A stretch of DNA of 64,000 nt from Sphagnum magellanicum (lineage: Eukaryota; Streptophyta; Sphagnopsida; Sphagnales; Sphagnaceae), in contig CM038915.1 of assembly GCA_021904315.1 (NCBI GenBank), positions 1,736,001-1,800,000 of the forward strand, read 5' to 3'. Under the pieces are notes generated by a model. The model worked only from the letters and a program-made list of their open reading frames with translations. It was not told the DNA's origin and ran no database searches. This document shows, in pieces, positions 36,120 to 47,699 of this stretch. The translations under genes were made by a program, and so were the position numbers. Numbering within the stretch: position 1 is the first letter of the stretch; each line of letters starts with the position of its first letter.

Positions 36120-36782
36120 TAACAATGTCTAAATGTGACATACAAGGTTTTGTTTTCTTTCACCAAGTACGTTTGTTGCACATATGAATGGGTGTTGTGT
36201 GGACACTTGTGCAAGCACCAAGTTGTTATTCTTCTTATGTGTACTGATCTCACCAAGGATAATATTATTCAATATTATGGGACACGGTATGGATCCAATC
36301 ATGGAGGTTTTTCCACCATGTTTGTGGACCTTACATATTTACACCTTTATGACAATGAATTTGATGATAACGAGCCCAATGAGGATGACATTGAAAAACC
36401 ATGGGTTTTCAACATGGGTGGGCTTTTGACATTGGATGATATCTCCCCAAATGTTGAAGGAAATAAAGATCGTAACCAACCTTCGATTTCAAATGCCCCC
36501 ACAAAAAGAGCCCTTGCCCAAATTAGTGACGTAGTGCAAAAAATCATCAATGAAGTAAAAGAAGGTGGGATTCAACTCATTGACCATGCCACATCATTAT
36601 TGTGTGTGGTTACATCAAATGTCCAAAGTATTCACCTTTCCAAGGTGAATGAAATCATGCATCTAAGCATGGTGTTTCATCACATCAATGATGGCCTAGG
36701 CAATTTAATGCACCAAATGAAGGATTGGCATGAGACCACGATAGAACATGCAAATATCCATAGGAAGAGGGTTCATGAGTAG
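36120..36782 (+). pseudogene. SWIM zinc-finger tail of the Mutator-like transposase, copy B (215-codon open frame)
   Basis: Aligns over all 215 codons with the copy A frame, with only about 16-20 amino-acid differences and no stop or frameshift. The finger again reads CCTYEW..GHLCKH, with Tyr in place of the second Cys of CxC. There is no ATG at the start of the frame and the upstream transposase is broken, so function is doubtful. Confidence 0.65.
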
Positions 36783-36957
36783 GAAAAAAAATAGTTCCAC
36801 TTGTATTATTCTCCCATATCAATCTCTATTTCTTTAAAGATGGCACATATTACCATAATATGTGTTAGTGGTATGAACTTTAAATAATGAACATGTATGG
36901 CTTGAAAATCAACCCCCCAATTCATATTAATTAAAATAATTAATGTACAATAGTTAT

Positions 36958-39050
36958 AGGTTAGTGGGTAGGCTTTTTAATATTGCATAGAATTTCACAC
37001 ATCACATGGGACATGTTGTTTTGATAAATGAAGGTATTATCCATCCCATAACCCTTCCAATGGGGGATTTGCCATCTTGATGCAAATATTGTTTTTTTTT
37101 GTTGTCCTCATAGTGAAATTTTCATGTAGTGGATGTAGGTAATGCAACATGGGGTTATAATGAAAGTCTTAAATTCAAGTATTGCTAATGAGTTGATTTC
37201 ACACTAAGGATATGTGTTTTTTGATGAAGGTAATGTAATATTAACACGTTTACAAATATGATGAAAATATTGTTTTGTTGGTGTATGTAGTGGATAATCA
37301 CAATTGAATATGTAGAAATTACATTCACCCATACTTTGACATTAGTATTGGATATTGGTGATGTAGGTATTGTATTTTTTCGAACTTTCTGGTAACCCTA
37401 AACTTAAGTGATGGAGGGCAAGTCTTTGCAATGCCCACATATTAAAGCTTTACATAAACAAAATATAATTTGTAATAGAAATTATATGGGAATTGCAAGG
37501 ACTTGGTTTTTTGCATTTTAGTTCCAATGGGGCCCTAGTTTTATCATGAGGGTATTGGAAAATATGGGTCCATTGTCATTCAAGTTCCATCACAACATGA
37601 TTGGTCCATTGCATGCAATACCTTCATCTTTGTTTTTGTGAACATTGTGACAAGAAATACTAAAAAGAAAAAAAAAAATTTAAAACATAATATTCACATT
37701 TGAAGCATAAAATGATGGCTAGATTTTTTTCATGTTTCACACAATCCCCAAATGTTGGGCAAAAAATTTGCATATTTTACGATGAACAAAAAATGACAAA
37801 GATAGTTTCGAATTTGTTTAAAATTAGAAAAAAAAAGGAATTACAATCATTTTGAGTTTTTAAAAAATTAGAAGAGTAACAAAGGATTTAAAAATTGATT
37901 ATGAAAAAAATAGGGAAAAAAAAATTAAACAAAAAAAAGACAATAAAATTTTAGAATAAAAAATAAAAGTAAAAAAAATAGAAAAAAAAATCATTTAAAA
38001 CAAGAAAAAGATAATAAAATTTGAGAATGAGAAATAAAAGTACAAGAAATTTTTTAAAAAATCATTTAAAACAAGAAAGAAACAATAAAATTTTAAAATG
38101 AGAAATAAAAGTACAAGAAATAGAAGAAAAATCATTTAAAACAAGAAAGAGATAATAAAAAATTTAAGCGAGAAATAAAAGTAAAAGAATTTTTTTTTAA
38201 ATCATTTAAAACAAGAAAGAGACAATAAAATTTTTAGATGAGAAATAAAAGTACCAGAAATAGAAGAAAAATCATTTAAAACAAGAAAGTGATAATAAAA
38301 ATTTTAAGTGATAAATAAAAGTACAAGAATTTTTTTTAAATCATTTAAAATAAGAAGGAGACAATAAAGTTTTTGAATGAAAAATAAAACTACAAGAAAT
38401 TAAACAAAAATCATTTCAAACAAGAAAGAGACAATAAAATTTTAAAGCAAGAAATAAAAGTATAAGAAATAGAAGAAAAATCATTTAAAACAAAAAATAA
38501 AAAATAAAATTTTAAAGCGAGAAATCAGATTCCAAGAAATAGAAAAAAATCATTTAAAACAAGAAAAAGATAATCAAAATTTAAAATGAAAAATAAAAGT
38601 ATAAGAAATTAGAAATTTAATCTTTTTTAAAAAAAGGATTTCAAGGAAAAAAACTTTCATTTCGGTCACAAATGGCATTATTTTCATAGGTGTGTATTGC
38701 ATGTTGGGATTAAATCTTCAACTATTATTAGTAATTGGCATAATAAGCAACACCTGCATGTTATCCATGTAATAGGTGTTAGGTTTGGGAACTCCAAATC
38801 ATTACAAACATGGTGTTAACTTAAAGTTAACATGAATTTTGTAATGCCCAAAACCTAAACCTTCAACCTCTATATAATTTAAGCCCCCTTTACAAACCAT
38901 ATGTTTTACATTAATTTTTTTATGATTTAGATGATTGAATTAGATAATTGTTGAAAATACATGAATTTTTTAATATTTTTTCTTACCTCGTTAGTTATTT
39001 GTTCTAACTAAAATCAACATTATTTTTTATGTGCTTAATTTTATACTTTG
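36958..39050. repeat. First unit of a local ~2-kb tandem duplication in segment B
   Basis: Corresponds to 4190-5910 of segment A, from GTTAGTGGGTAGGCTTTTTAA to the ATTTTTTATGTGCTTAATTT block. The next unit starts again with GTTAGTGAGTAGGCTTTTTAA at 39055. Includes the purine-rich array 37680-38600. Confidence 0.75.
37680..38600. repeat. Purine-rich ~60-65 bp tandem array, copy B1
   Basis: Around fourteen degenerate units of ATCATTTAAAACAAGAAAG and AAATAAAAGTACAAGAAAT type, roughly twice the copy number of segment A. Confidence 0.8.
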
Positions 39051-39263
39051 TACGGTTAGTGAGTAGGCTTTTTAATATTGTATGGAATTTCGCACATTAC
39101 ATGGGACATGATGACTTTTCGTTTTGATAAATGAAGGTATTACCTGTCCCATAACCCTTCCAACTAGTGTGAGCCCCGTGCATAATGCACGGGTGTGTTA
39201 TTTCAACAATGTTTGGTTGATGTTTTTGGTTTTTTAGAAAAACTTTTCTTTTCAAACAATTGT

Positions 39264-39500
39264 CGATCCCCACTCCGCTAGTCCTTCACATTTCCCACTC
39301 CGATTCTTTAACCCGTCGATCTCCCTCGCCACCTCGATCCTTCGCATTTCTCACTCCGGTTCTTTATCCCATCGACCCCCCCCCCCCCGCCCGATCCTTC
39401 GCATTTCCCACTCCGGTTCTTTACCCCATCGACCCCCCCCCCCCCCCCCCCCAATCCTTCGCATTTCCCACTCCGATTCTTTAACCCGTCGATCCCATCA
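39264..39500. repeat. GC-rich ~45-50 bp minisatellite with poly-C, Helitron unit 1
   Basis: About five units of TTTCCCACTCCGGTTCTTTA followed by CCCGTCGATCC and a C-run of variable length. Not coding, though several frames stay open through it. Confidence 0.8.
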
Positions 39501-40369
39501 AGTAGTAGTAGCAGTGGTTGACAATACATATTACAAAATTACAACTACAAACTACATTTCCAAAACCTCTCTATATACCACATTGCTAGGTTCTTTTTGA
39601 GGGAATTTATTTTCATTGTTTCAACCTGAAATCTATTTTTTCTACACATTCTAACATTTTTTGTGAAAAGGAATTGCCCTAATCGCCAAATTTTGGCATT
39701 CCATATATTGGAACTATGGGAACAATGTAAGGTAGTCTACATATAACAAAGGATATGGCATACAATTAAAAAACACATGGAGAACAAATTGGAAACACAA
39801 TTAGGAACATTACCATGAACTTTGGGAACATGTGAAGGAAACAAAATCCCCAAAACCCAAAACTTATTCAAGTTACCTCAACCCTAGAAAGGAAAAAAAT
39901 GGGACCATAAGACTCTAAATAGCTCACCTCATCGGTGGATCTCTTTGAAATATTTTCCTAGTTTTCTTTAGCATCCACTTTTGCCTAGGCTAGTACCATA
40001 GTCAGTACAATCTACACTATTTGAGTGGGTACCTATTTGTTATTTATATTAATTAGTTGTGGATGCACCCAAAGTGTTTTTTAAAAAAAATTAATTTAGA
40101 TTTTTTATTTAGGGTTTGTTGAAGAAGCCACTTTGATTGGCTCATCACAAACGTTTTTCAAACATTGGCCACTCCCGCCCCAAAATAGAAGCACAGAGGT
40201 GCTTCCCTTTGGCCCCCTTTATAGTTTATATATATAAGTTTTTTTGGGGGCACATCAAAGAGCCCAGTGAACTGGCACCCACACTGGTAAAAACCCTGAC
40301 ATTTTTTAGGATGCTTCTAACCCTGGTAAATATGGCATCCCTAACACTAAATAAGTACCCCCAGTTTAT

Positions 40370-41050
40370 ATGGTGACAAACAGTTTTGGAAATAGAAATT
40401 TCATGCAGCCAATGGGAAGGCTCAGCATGCATGTTCTGTTTGGATGGATGACTGGACGAATGGACAGAGGACGGATGACGAAACGCATTGAGGGGAAACC
40501 GACCAAATGCACGGATTTAAGGGAAGCTTCATTTGGTCGGCCTCACGAATATGGCAAAGTTCTATTGCCGAATCTTCCTGCAACACCACAAGAGCTGCAA
40601 GTTCTTTTAACCAGCAAAGAAAGTAGTGCCGTGAAATTTCGAGATGAAATTCGCATGTACAATTCGGTGTTGGCATTCACTTCGCTCAGTGCCAAAGTTG
40701 ATGACTCGGTAACAGGAGGCCCTGGACCGTACTCCTTTCGCATTCAAGGTGAACTTTATCACAAAATCGGATCCCTATGTCCTGCCGAAGGACAACGGCC
40801 ACAATTTGCACAGTTGTACATTCATGATACGAAACATGAACGTCAAAACCGGCATGCTGTTATGCCCTCGCTTGATCCAACGACGTTGGATCAGTTGTTG
40901 ACCATGATGTACAATATCAATCCCTATGTCGAAGTGTTCAAAATGGCAAGGGATATGATGGCAACAGAAACTACTCCCATGGATCTGAAATTGCGTCTCA
41001 TTGATCCTTTGTCACTATGCAGCAATATTCAAAAGTTTTGGCAAACCTAG
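40370..41050 (+). pseudogene. Helitron Rep-side N-terminal domain fragment (226-codon ORF)
   Basis: Residues about 60-215 match the Helitron-like N-terminal domain found upstream of the Rep and helicase regions: LLPNLPATPQEL, an SLSAKVD block, GGPGPYSFRIQGELYHKIGS, RPQFAQLYIHDT and DPTTLDQLLTMMYNINPYVE. The first ~60 codons read through Helitron 5'-proximal DNA and are not part of the domain. The stop codon TAG (41048-41050) is supplied by the CTAG terminus of the neighbouring Helitron unit. It runs opposite to the element around it. No Rep HUH motif or helicase follows, so it is a captured or rearranged fragment. Confidence 0.8.
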
Positions 41051-41934
41051 TGTGGGCCCCGTGCATAATGCACAGGTGAGTTATATACCCTGTAGAGCCC
41101 CCCCCCGCCCCCCCCCCCCCCCCCCCCCGCCGGTCCTTCCCATTTTCCACTCCGGTTCTTTACCCCGTCGACCCCCCCCTTCCGCCAGTCCTTCCCATTT
41201 CCCACTCCGGTTCTTTAACCCGTCGAGCCCCCCTGGCCGATCCTTCCCATTTTCCACTTCGGTTCTTTACCCCGTCGACCCCCCCCCCTTCCGCCAGTCC
41301 TTCCCATTTTCCACTTCGGTTCTTTACCCCGCCGCCCCGGTCCTTCACATTTCCCACTTCGGTTCTTTAACTTGTCGATCCCCCCGGCCGGTCCTTGGCA
41401 TTTCCCACTCCGGTTCTGTAACCCGTCGATCCCCCCAACCGGTCCTTGGCATTTCCCACTCCGGTTCTTTAACTTGTCGATCCCCCAGCCGGTCCTTCGC
41501 ATTTCCCACTCCGATTATTTAACCCGTCGATCCCCCCGACCGGAGCATATGGGTATTACAAAAAAATCTAATACCCACCCCCACATTGGTATTCTTTTTG
41601 TCCACAACAACAGTTTCTGAAACCAACCAATGGTGCGCTAAATATGTTCCCATAGGTTCCCCAAACTCTTGTTCCCGGCTTAAAAACCCCGGCTAGATGT
41701 AAGAGGGAGAGGAGGAGGAGGAGCAGCAGCAGAAGCCACTTCTGGTGGCAGCACATGGAAGGTCACCCACGCCTTTTCCGTCGCCACTGTCCGTCCGGCT
41801 TAAAAACCCAGAACCAATGAGTCCAGCTGGATGGATGACGGGACGAATTGAGGGGAAGCGGACCAAATGCACGGATTTAAGGGAAGCTTCATTTATGCGC
41901 GAATATGTGACCATCCTTCCTTTACTATAAGTAA
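41047..41934 (-). mobile_element. Inner or tandem Helitron unit (888 bp)
   Basis: Its minus-strand 5' end is the TTACTTATAG end at 41934 and its 3' end is the hairpin (CTGTGCATTATGCACGGGG) and CTAG at 41050-41047. The next base on that strand is G rather than T. It carries its own GC-rich minisatellite and the 5'-proximal block shared with the other unit. Confidence 0.7.
41099..41545. repeat. GC-rich minisatellite with poly-C, Helitron unit 2
   Basis: About nine units of CATTTCCCACTCCGGTTCTTT with CCCGTCGACC/GATCC and C-runs (the longest at 41099-41128). Same family as 39264-39500; simple repeats near the 3' end are common in Helitrons. Confidence 0.8.
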
Positions 41935-42789
41935 TGGGGGATTTGCCATCTTGATGCAAATATTGTTTTTTTTTGTTGTCCTCATAATGAAGATTTCATG
42001 TAATGGATGTAAGTAATGCAACATGGGGTGATAATGAAAGTCTTAAACTCAAATATTACTAATGAGTTGATTTCACACTAAAGAAATGTGTTTTTTGATG
42101 AAGGTAATGTAATATTAGCACGTTTATAAATATGATGAAAATATTGCTTTGTTAGTGTATGTAGTGGATAATCACAATTGAATATGTAGGAATTACATTC
42201 ACCCATACTTTGACATTAGTATTGGATATTAGTGATGTAGGTATTGTATTTTTTCAAACTTTCTAGTAACCCTAAACTTAAGTTATGGAGGGGCAAGTCT
42301 TTGCAATGCCCAAATATTAAAGCTTTACATAAACAAAATATAATTTGTAATAGAAATTATATGGGAATTGCAAGGACTTGGTTTTTTGCATTTCAGTTCC
42401 AATGGGGCCCTAGTTTAATCATGAGGGTATTGCAAAATCTGGGTCCATTGTCATTCAAGTTCCATCACAACATGATTGGTCCATTGCATGCAATACTTTC
42501 ATCTTTGTTTTTTGTGAACATTGTGATAAGAAATGTTTAAAAGAAGAAAAAGTTTTTTAAAAATGTAATATTCACATTTGAAGCATAAAATGATGGCTAG
42601 ATTTTTTTCATGTTTCACATAATACCCAAATGTTGGGCATAAAATATGCATATTTTACAATGAACAAAAATTGACAAAGATAGTTTCAAATTTGTTTAAA
42701 ATTAAGAAAAAAAAGGAATTACAATAATTTTGAATTTTTTTAAATTAGAAGAATAATAAAGGAATTAAAAAATTGATTATGAAAAAAAA

Positions 42790-43400
42790 TAGAAAAAAAA
42801 TAATTTAAAACAAAAAACGCCAATACAATTTTCGAATAAAAAATAAAAGAAAAAAATAAAAGAAAAATCATTTAAAACAAGAAAGAGATAATAAAATTTT
42901 AGAATGAAAAATAAAAGTACAAGAAATAAAAGAAAACTCATTTAAAACAAGAAAGAGACAATAAAATTTTAGAATTAGAAATAAAAGTACAAGAAATTTT
43001 TTTAAAAATCATTTAAAACAAAAAGAGATAATAAAAATTTTGAGCGAGAAATAAAAGTACAAGAAATGTTTTTAAAATCATTTAAAACAAAAAAGAGACA
43101 ATAAAATTTTATAATGAGAAATAAAAGTACCAGAAATAGAAGAAAAATCATTTAAAACAAGAAAGAGATAATAAAAATTTAAAGCGAGAAATAAAAGTAC
43201 AAGAAATAAAAGAAAAATCATTTAAAATAAGAAAGAGACAATAAAATTTAGAATGAGAAATAAAAGTACAAGAAATAGAAGAAAAATCATTTAAAACAAA
43301 TTAAAATTAAAGCGAGAAATTAAATTACAAGAATTTTTTTAAAAATAATTTAAAACAAGAAAAAGATAATCAAAATTTAAAATGAAAAATAAAAGTATAA
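42790..43400. repeat. Purine-rich ~60-65 bp tandem array, copy B2
   Basis: About nine degenerate units of the 5080-5510 family, in the second unit of the local duplication. Confidence 0.8.
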
Positions 43401-43904
43401 GAAATTTAAAATAGAATTTTTTTTTAAAAAAGGATTTCAAGAAAAAAAAACTTTCATTTCGGTCACAAATGGCATTATTTTCATAGGTGTGTATTGCATG
43501 TTGGGATTAAATCTTTGACTACTATTAGTAATTGGCATAGTAAGCAACGCCTGCTCGTTACCCGTGTATTAGGTGTTAGTATTGGGAACTCCAAATCATT
43601 ACAAACATGGTGTGAACTTAAAGTTGACATGAATTTTGTAATGAAACCTAAACCTTCAACCTCTATATAATTTAACCATATGTTTTACGCTAATTTTTTA
43701 ATGATTTAAATGATTGAATTAGATAATTGCTGAAAATACAAAAAAAATTAATATTTTCTCTTACCTCTTTAGTTATTTGTTCTAATTAAAATCAACATTA
43801 TTTTTTATGTCCTTAATTGATTTCTATAAAACATATATACTGAAGTTCAATTTACATCTTGTGGATTCTATTAATATTTCTTTTCCTTCTAAAGAAGTAG
43901 AGGT

Positions 43905-45178
43905 TTAACTAAGAAATAAAGAGGTTTTGCCAATAAGTATAGGTTTAACCAAAATATAGAAAGGTTTTGTTGAGAAGTAAAGGTTTATTTAATACATAAA
44001 GATTATAATAAATGGTAGAGATTTTGCCAAAAACAAATAAAGGTTTTGTTGAAAGGTATAATTTTAACCAAGAAAAGACATAAAAGAATTGTTGGGAGGT
44101 AGGAGTTTAACAAGGGTGCACTTTTGGCTAAACTTTTAACTCTTGGCAAAATAGATATAAGTTTTGTTAAGATTTAAAAGTTTAACCAAAAAGAGATACA
44201 TGTTTTGTCAAGAGAGAAAAGTTTAGCGAAGAAGATATATCAGTTTCACCAAAAGTTAGAAATTTAACCAAGAATGGATATAGGTTTTGCGAAAAGAAAA
44301 AAAATTAGCCAAAAAGAGACATAAGTTTTGCCAAGAGTTAAAAGTTTAGTCGAGAATATATATAAGTTTTACCAAGAGAGAAAGTTTAACCAAAAAGAAA
44401 TATAGGTTTTGCTAAGAGAGAAATTTTTTGCCAAGAAGAAATATAAGTTTTGCCAAGAGAGAAAAGTTTAACCAATGAGAAATATAAAATTTGCCAAGAG
44501 TTAGAAAAGTTTAGCCAAAAAGAAATATAGGTTTTGCCAAGAAAAAGAATCCAAGAATAGATATAAGTTTTTCCAAGAGAGAAAAGTTTAGCCAATAAGA
44601 AATATAGGTTTTGCCAAGAGTTAGAAAATTTCAACCAAAAAAAAAAGGTTCTGCCAAAAGAGAAAAAAATTTCCACGAAAAAATATTATTTTTCACAAAA
44701 GAAAAAAGTTTAGTCAATAAGAAATATAGGTTTTGCCAAGAGTTAGAAGTTTAACCAAGAATAGATATAGGTTTTGCCAAGAAGAAATATAGGTTTTGCT
44801 AAGAGAAAAAAGCTTAACCAAGAAAAGATTAAGTTTTGCCAAGAATTAAAAGTTTAGCCAAGAATAGATATAGGTTTTGCCAACAGAGAAAAGTTTAGCC
44901 AAAGATAAATATAAGTTTTTCCAAAAGAGAAAAGTTTAGTTAAGAAGAATATAGGTTTTGCCAAAAGAAAAGTTTAGTCAAGAAAAGATACACGTTTTGC
45001 CAAGAATTAGAAGTTTAGTCAAAAACATATATAAGTTTTGTCAAGAGAAAACATTTTAGCCAAGAAAAAATATAAGTTTTGCCAAGAAAATATATAAGTT
45101 TTTCCAAGAGATAAAACTTTAGCCAAAAAGAGATATAAGTTTTGCCATGAGATAAAAGTTTTGCCAAGAAAAGATAGA
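43905..45178. repeat. TTTTGCCAAGAG/GTTTAGCCAAGA tandem array, copy B
   Basis: About 1.27 kb, the counterpart of 6030-7130. Minus-strand frames such as 44386-44676 and 45019-45321 only translate the repeat. Confidence 0.85.
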
Positions 45179-45215
45179 AAGGGTAGGTAAGGGATTGCTT
45201 GGTAGCTGGTACGTA

Positions 45216-45605
45216 GGGTTAAGAGATAGGTCAGCAAAGTAAGTAGGTTAGTAGGGTGACTATGTGGTAGCGTAGAATGGAGGTCAGGGTGAGGAAAAAA
45301 TTGCCCCAAGAAGAAGCTCAAAGGTTTACAGTCAAAACAAATTGACTGTGGTAGAATATTGATTAACGTAGGGCTAAGAGATAGCTCAGCAAAGTAAGTA
45401 GGTTAGTAGGGTGACTCTGTGATAGCGTAGTATGGAGGTCAGGGTGAGGAAAACATTGGCCCAAGAAGAAGCTCAAAGGTCAACAGTCAAAACAAATTGA
45501 CTGTGGTAGAATATTGATTAACGTAGGGTGACGAGGAAGAAGCTCAAAGGTCAACAGTCAGAACAAATTGACTGTGGTAGAATATTGATTAACGTAGGGT
45601 GACGA
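45216..45605. repeat. Tandem triplication of ~155-bp unit
   Basis: A unit containing AAGTAAGTAGGTTAGTAGGG, GTATGGAGGTCAGGGTGAGG and ATTGACTGTGGTAGAATATTG is present twice nearly whole, followed by a third partial copy of its last ~70 bases. Segment A has a single copy near 7170-7325. Confidence 0.8.
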
Positions 45606-45793
45606 GGCGAATGACAAACCACAGCCCATCAAATGGAGAGAACGGTCAACTGGTAACAGTCACAGGGCCTCGTTCACTCCATCCAACAAAACATTAATAT
45701 TTCAAATTCCTCATACACATTTGATTTCTTCCTCCAAGATCAGGGGACTCCTTACAAAATGCATTTTCTAAAATCAAATCCAACTCCAACACA

Positions 45794-45795
45794 AT
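45794..45795. other. Empty site of the segment A Helitron
   Basis: Uninterrupted CACAA/TTTCTCATTATAGG matches the two flanks of the 7521-8484 Helitron. Confidence 0.85.
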
Positions 45796-46854
45796 TTCTC
45801 ATTATAGGAAAACGATAGCCACAGAGCGGCCATTTTCTTTTCCCTCTTATCTTTTTCTATTCCAATTCTTTTTTAGTCTTCCTATGTATCGGCGCCCTGC
45901 CACTATCAATCCTTTTCTTGTAGATTTAAAAGCTTTGCTCTCTCTTTTCTAACAGGTTGCAATACATTTTCTTGATGATCTTTGTTAAAGCATAAATGAA
46001 TCTTTGAAATATAAGGAAATGCTGCGAAGAGAAAAAAAAGGTCCCAAGGATGGTATACAGAGTGGAAGAAATCTTCCAACTTGGAAGATAAGCCTCTGAT
46101 ATTCAGTTTGAAATTGATTGTCAAATAACAAAGACAAAAAAAAAGCCAATGCTTAAAATATCTAGAATCTGCATATGGCACTTGGATGCTGTCATATACG
46201 CTGTCATGTATTTCATCTAATCAATTGTAAAATAGCAACCCATGTGTAGAGGTATGGCACAACGAATCTTTTCATCTATTTTCGGAAAAATCGGAAATTA
46301 TGTCAACCTTGCTAGACGTGTCAGGTGGTCAGCAAGAATTACTTTTTTTTTTACAGAAAATTTATCCATCTCAATTAAATTCATCGACAAATAACAAGAA
46401 ATTTTCATTGACTTTTGTGTCCTTTTAATTATTTTGTCTAAACATGTTTACTACATTTTTGCAATGTAAATAAAACCTGGAACTAATCACTTTGGCGCAT
46501 ATTTTGTCTAACCTGTTTTTCTCAAAGACCTATAACTACCCAATATTGTATACCCCCACAACAAGCCCCCTTATTCATAGGAACATTATGATTGTGAATT
46601 GATGATTTGGAATTGTGCTAATTAGTCCTTTTAGGCGGATGTCATGGGTTCATAAAACATAATGAAAATAAAGACAGATCCATAACCTCGTCAAGATGAT
46701 TTTGCATCTACTTTAAGGTACTCTTTTGTCAATTTTTTGGGTGAAGTTTTTTGAAGTTTAAAAGTTTTGATCGTTTGAAGTTCCAATTGCAATATGTGGG
46801 GAAATACTTTGAAACTCAACACTAAGTAGCATGATGGATTGACTTGAGTGTGCC

Positions 46855-47155
46855 AATCAGCATGTCTTTTAGTGCAAAATTTTGCCATTTGAATGTGAAG
46901 ATTTTTTCTGAAAGGGAATATTCTTTTGAAATATTCTCATTTTTCTTGAGAAATTTTTCATTTATTGTTATTATTATTTTAGGGCCACATTTGGACTCAA
47001 ATTTTAGTTTGATAGCATTTTAAAAACTAGTTTAAAAACTAACTTGACAAGCTCTAAAAACTTTTCATCATTTAATGCTAGTTCCTTTTGGGATGTTAGT
47101 CAATAATGCAACATTAGAAAATTGAAAAAGATATCACCCAGTGCCAATAAACATT
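46855..47155. repeat. Dispersed ~300-bp element, copy 2
   Basis: Counterpart of 10040-10340, upstream of P450 copy 2, with the same anchors (TGCAAAATTTTGCCA, CCACATTTGGACTC, CATTTAATGCTAGTTCC). Confidence 0.6.
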
Positions 47156-47613
47156 GAATATGTTATCAACAACATTTTTAACAAATCCCTCCAAATGGGA
47201 TAGATGCGCTACTAATTGAAAATGGGTACAAATTATATATAAAGTATCATGTTCCACATGTGAAACAAAAATTCTTTTCTTGTGACAATTGACCTTTGAT
47301 ATGCATCAAAATTACTACAAAAAACTGATTACCTTGCAAAAAGTAAAACCCTTTTGGAGATGGTGGACCTTTACTAACTGAAAACGTGTTTTAGAGAAAA
47401 GGAGCTACAAAACTTTTTCACGTGTATGAGGCACCCCCCTTCCATAGTGGAGGAATGTCATTTACAAGCCATAGTCTTGACTCTATGGCACATCTTCCTT
47501 TCAAAGTGTGCATGTACAACATTATCCTACTGTTGAATTTCGCATCATTTCATTGTATAAATTTCCTTGATTGCACACACTTGAATTCAAACAACTCCTG
47601 CTCAAAGATGGTC

Positions 47614-47620
47614 TATATAT
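47614..47620 (+). promoter_or_regulatory. Probable TATA box of P450 copy 2
   Basis: TATATAT in GGTCTATATATGGAG, 80-86 bases upstream of the ATG at 47700. It is shorter than in copy 1 (TATATATATA), one of several promoter differences between the paralogues. Confidence 0.5.
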
Positions 47621-47699
47621 GGAGATTGTAGGTTTACTACTGTGTTGCCAATAAGTTTTTAGTCCATTGATTGGGAAAGGGTGCAACCACAAGTTAAAA

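Larger units (their letters stand above)
32615..36782 (+). pseudogene. Mutator-like (MULE) transposase relic, copy B, split by a CACTA-like insertion
   Basis: Copy B includes the upstream part missing from copy A. A frame from about 32615 to 32890, with one stop, reads RHGGPHIIKVNC, FPMEWNIYK and QGDIKMLKIQNH. Next come an open stretch 33220-33558 with MMKDDFIRQQDIVYLD, a DVTFGTNDVKFHLFTL block near 33600, a FIINDVPQE block near 33780 (Asp kept here, Asn in copy A), VAFKPNTQAFIESYHEALKR near 33910-33970, a stop, then GLQ..IDWLV near 34000. After the CACTA element (34062-36012) the SWIM tail resumes. Stops and frameshifts make it non-functional. Confidence 0.7.
39164..41934 (-). mobile_element. 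Composite Helitron (2771 bp), segment B
   Basis: On the minus strand it starts TTACTTATAGTAAAGGAAGG at 41934 and ends with a 9-bp perfect hairpin (CCCGTGCATTATGCACGGG) and CTAG at 39167-39164. Host CCTTCCAA/TGGGG is continuous at 37058 and 4288, so insertion between A and T is shown by two empty sites. A second internal 3' end (the same hairpin plus CTAG, 41047-41070) and a second copy of the 5'-proximal sequence (40460-40535 against 41830-41905) show it is two head-to-tail Helitron units, or one nested in the other. Between them lies a Rep-side ORF on the opposite strand. Confidence 0.85.
39055..43820. repeat. Second unit of the ~2-kb tandem duplication, interrupted by the composite Helitron
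   Basis: The unit runs 39055-39163, is interrupted by the Helitron (39164-41934), and resumes at 41935 with TGGGGGATTTGCCATCTTGA. It ends near 43820, where the segment A order (5910 onward) is regained. Unit 1 and segment A both lack the Helitron. Confidence 0.75.

Noticed and set aside
41001-41522. 173-codon Pro-rich open frame
   Set aside because: It spans the Helitron terminus and the GC-rich poly-C minisatellite; the proline runs come from the C-tracts.
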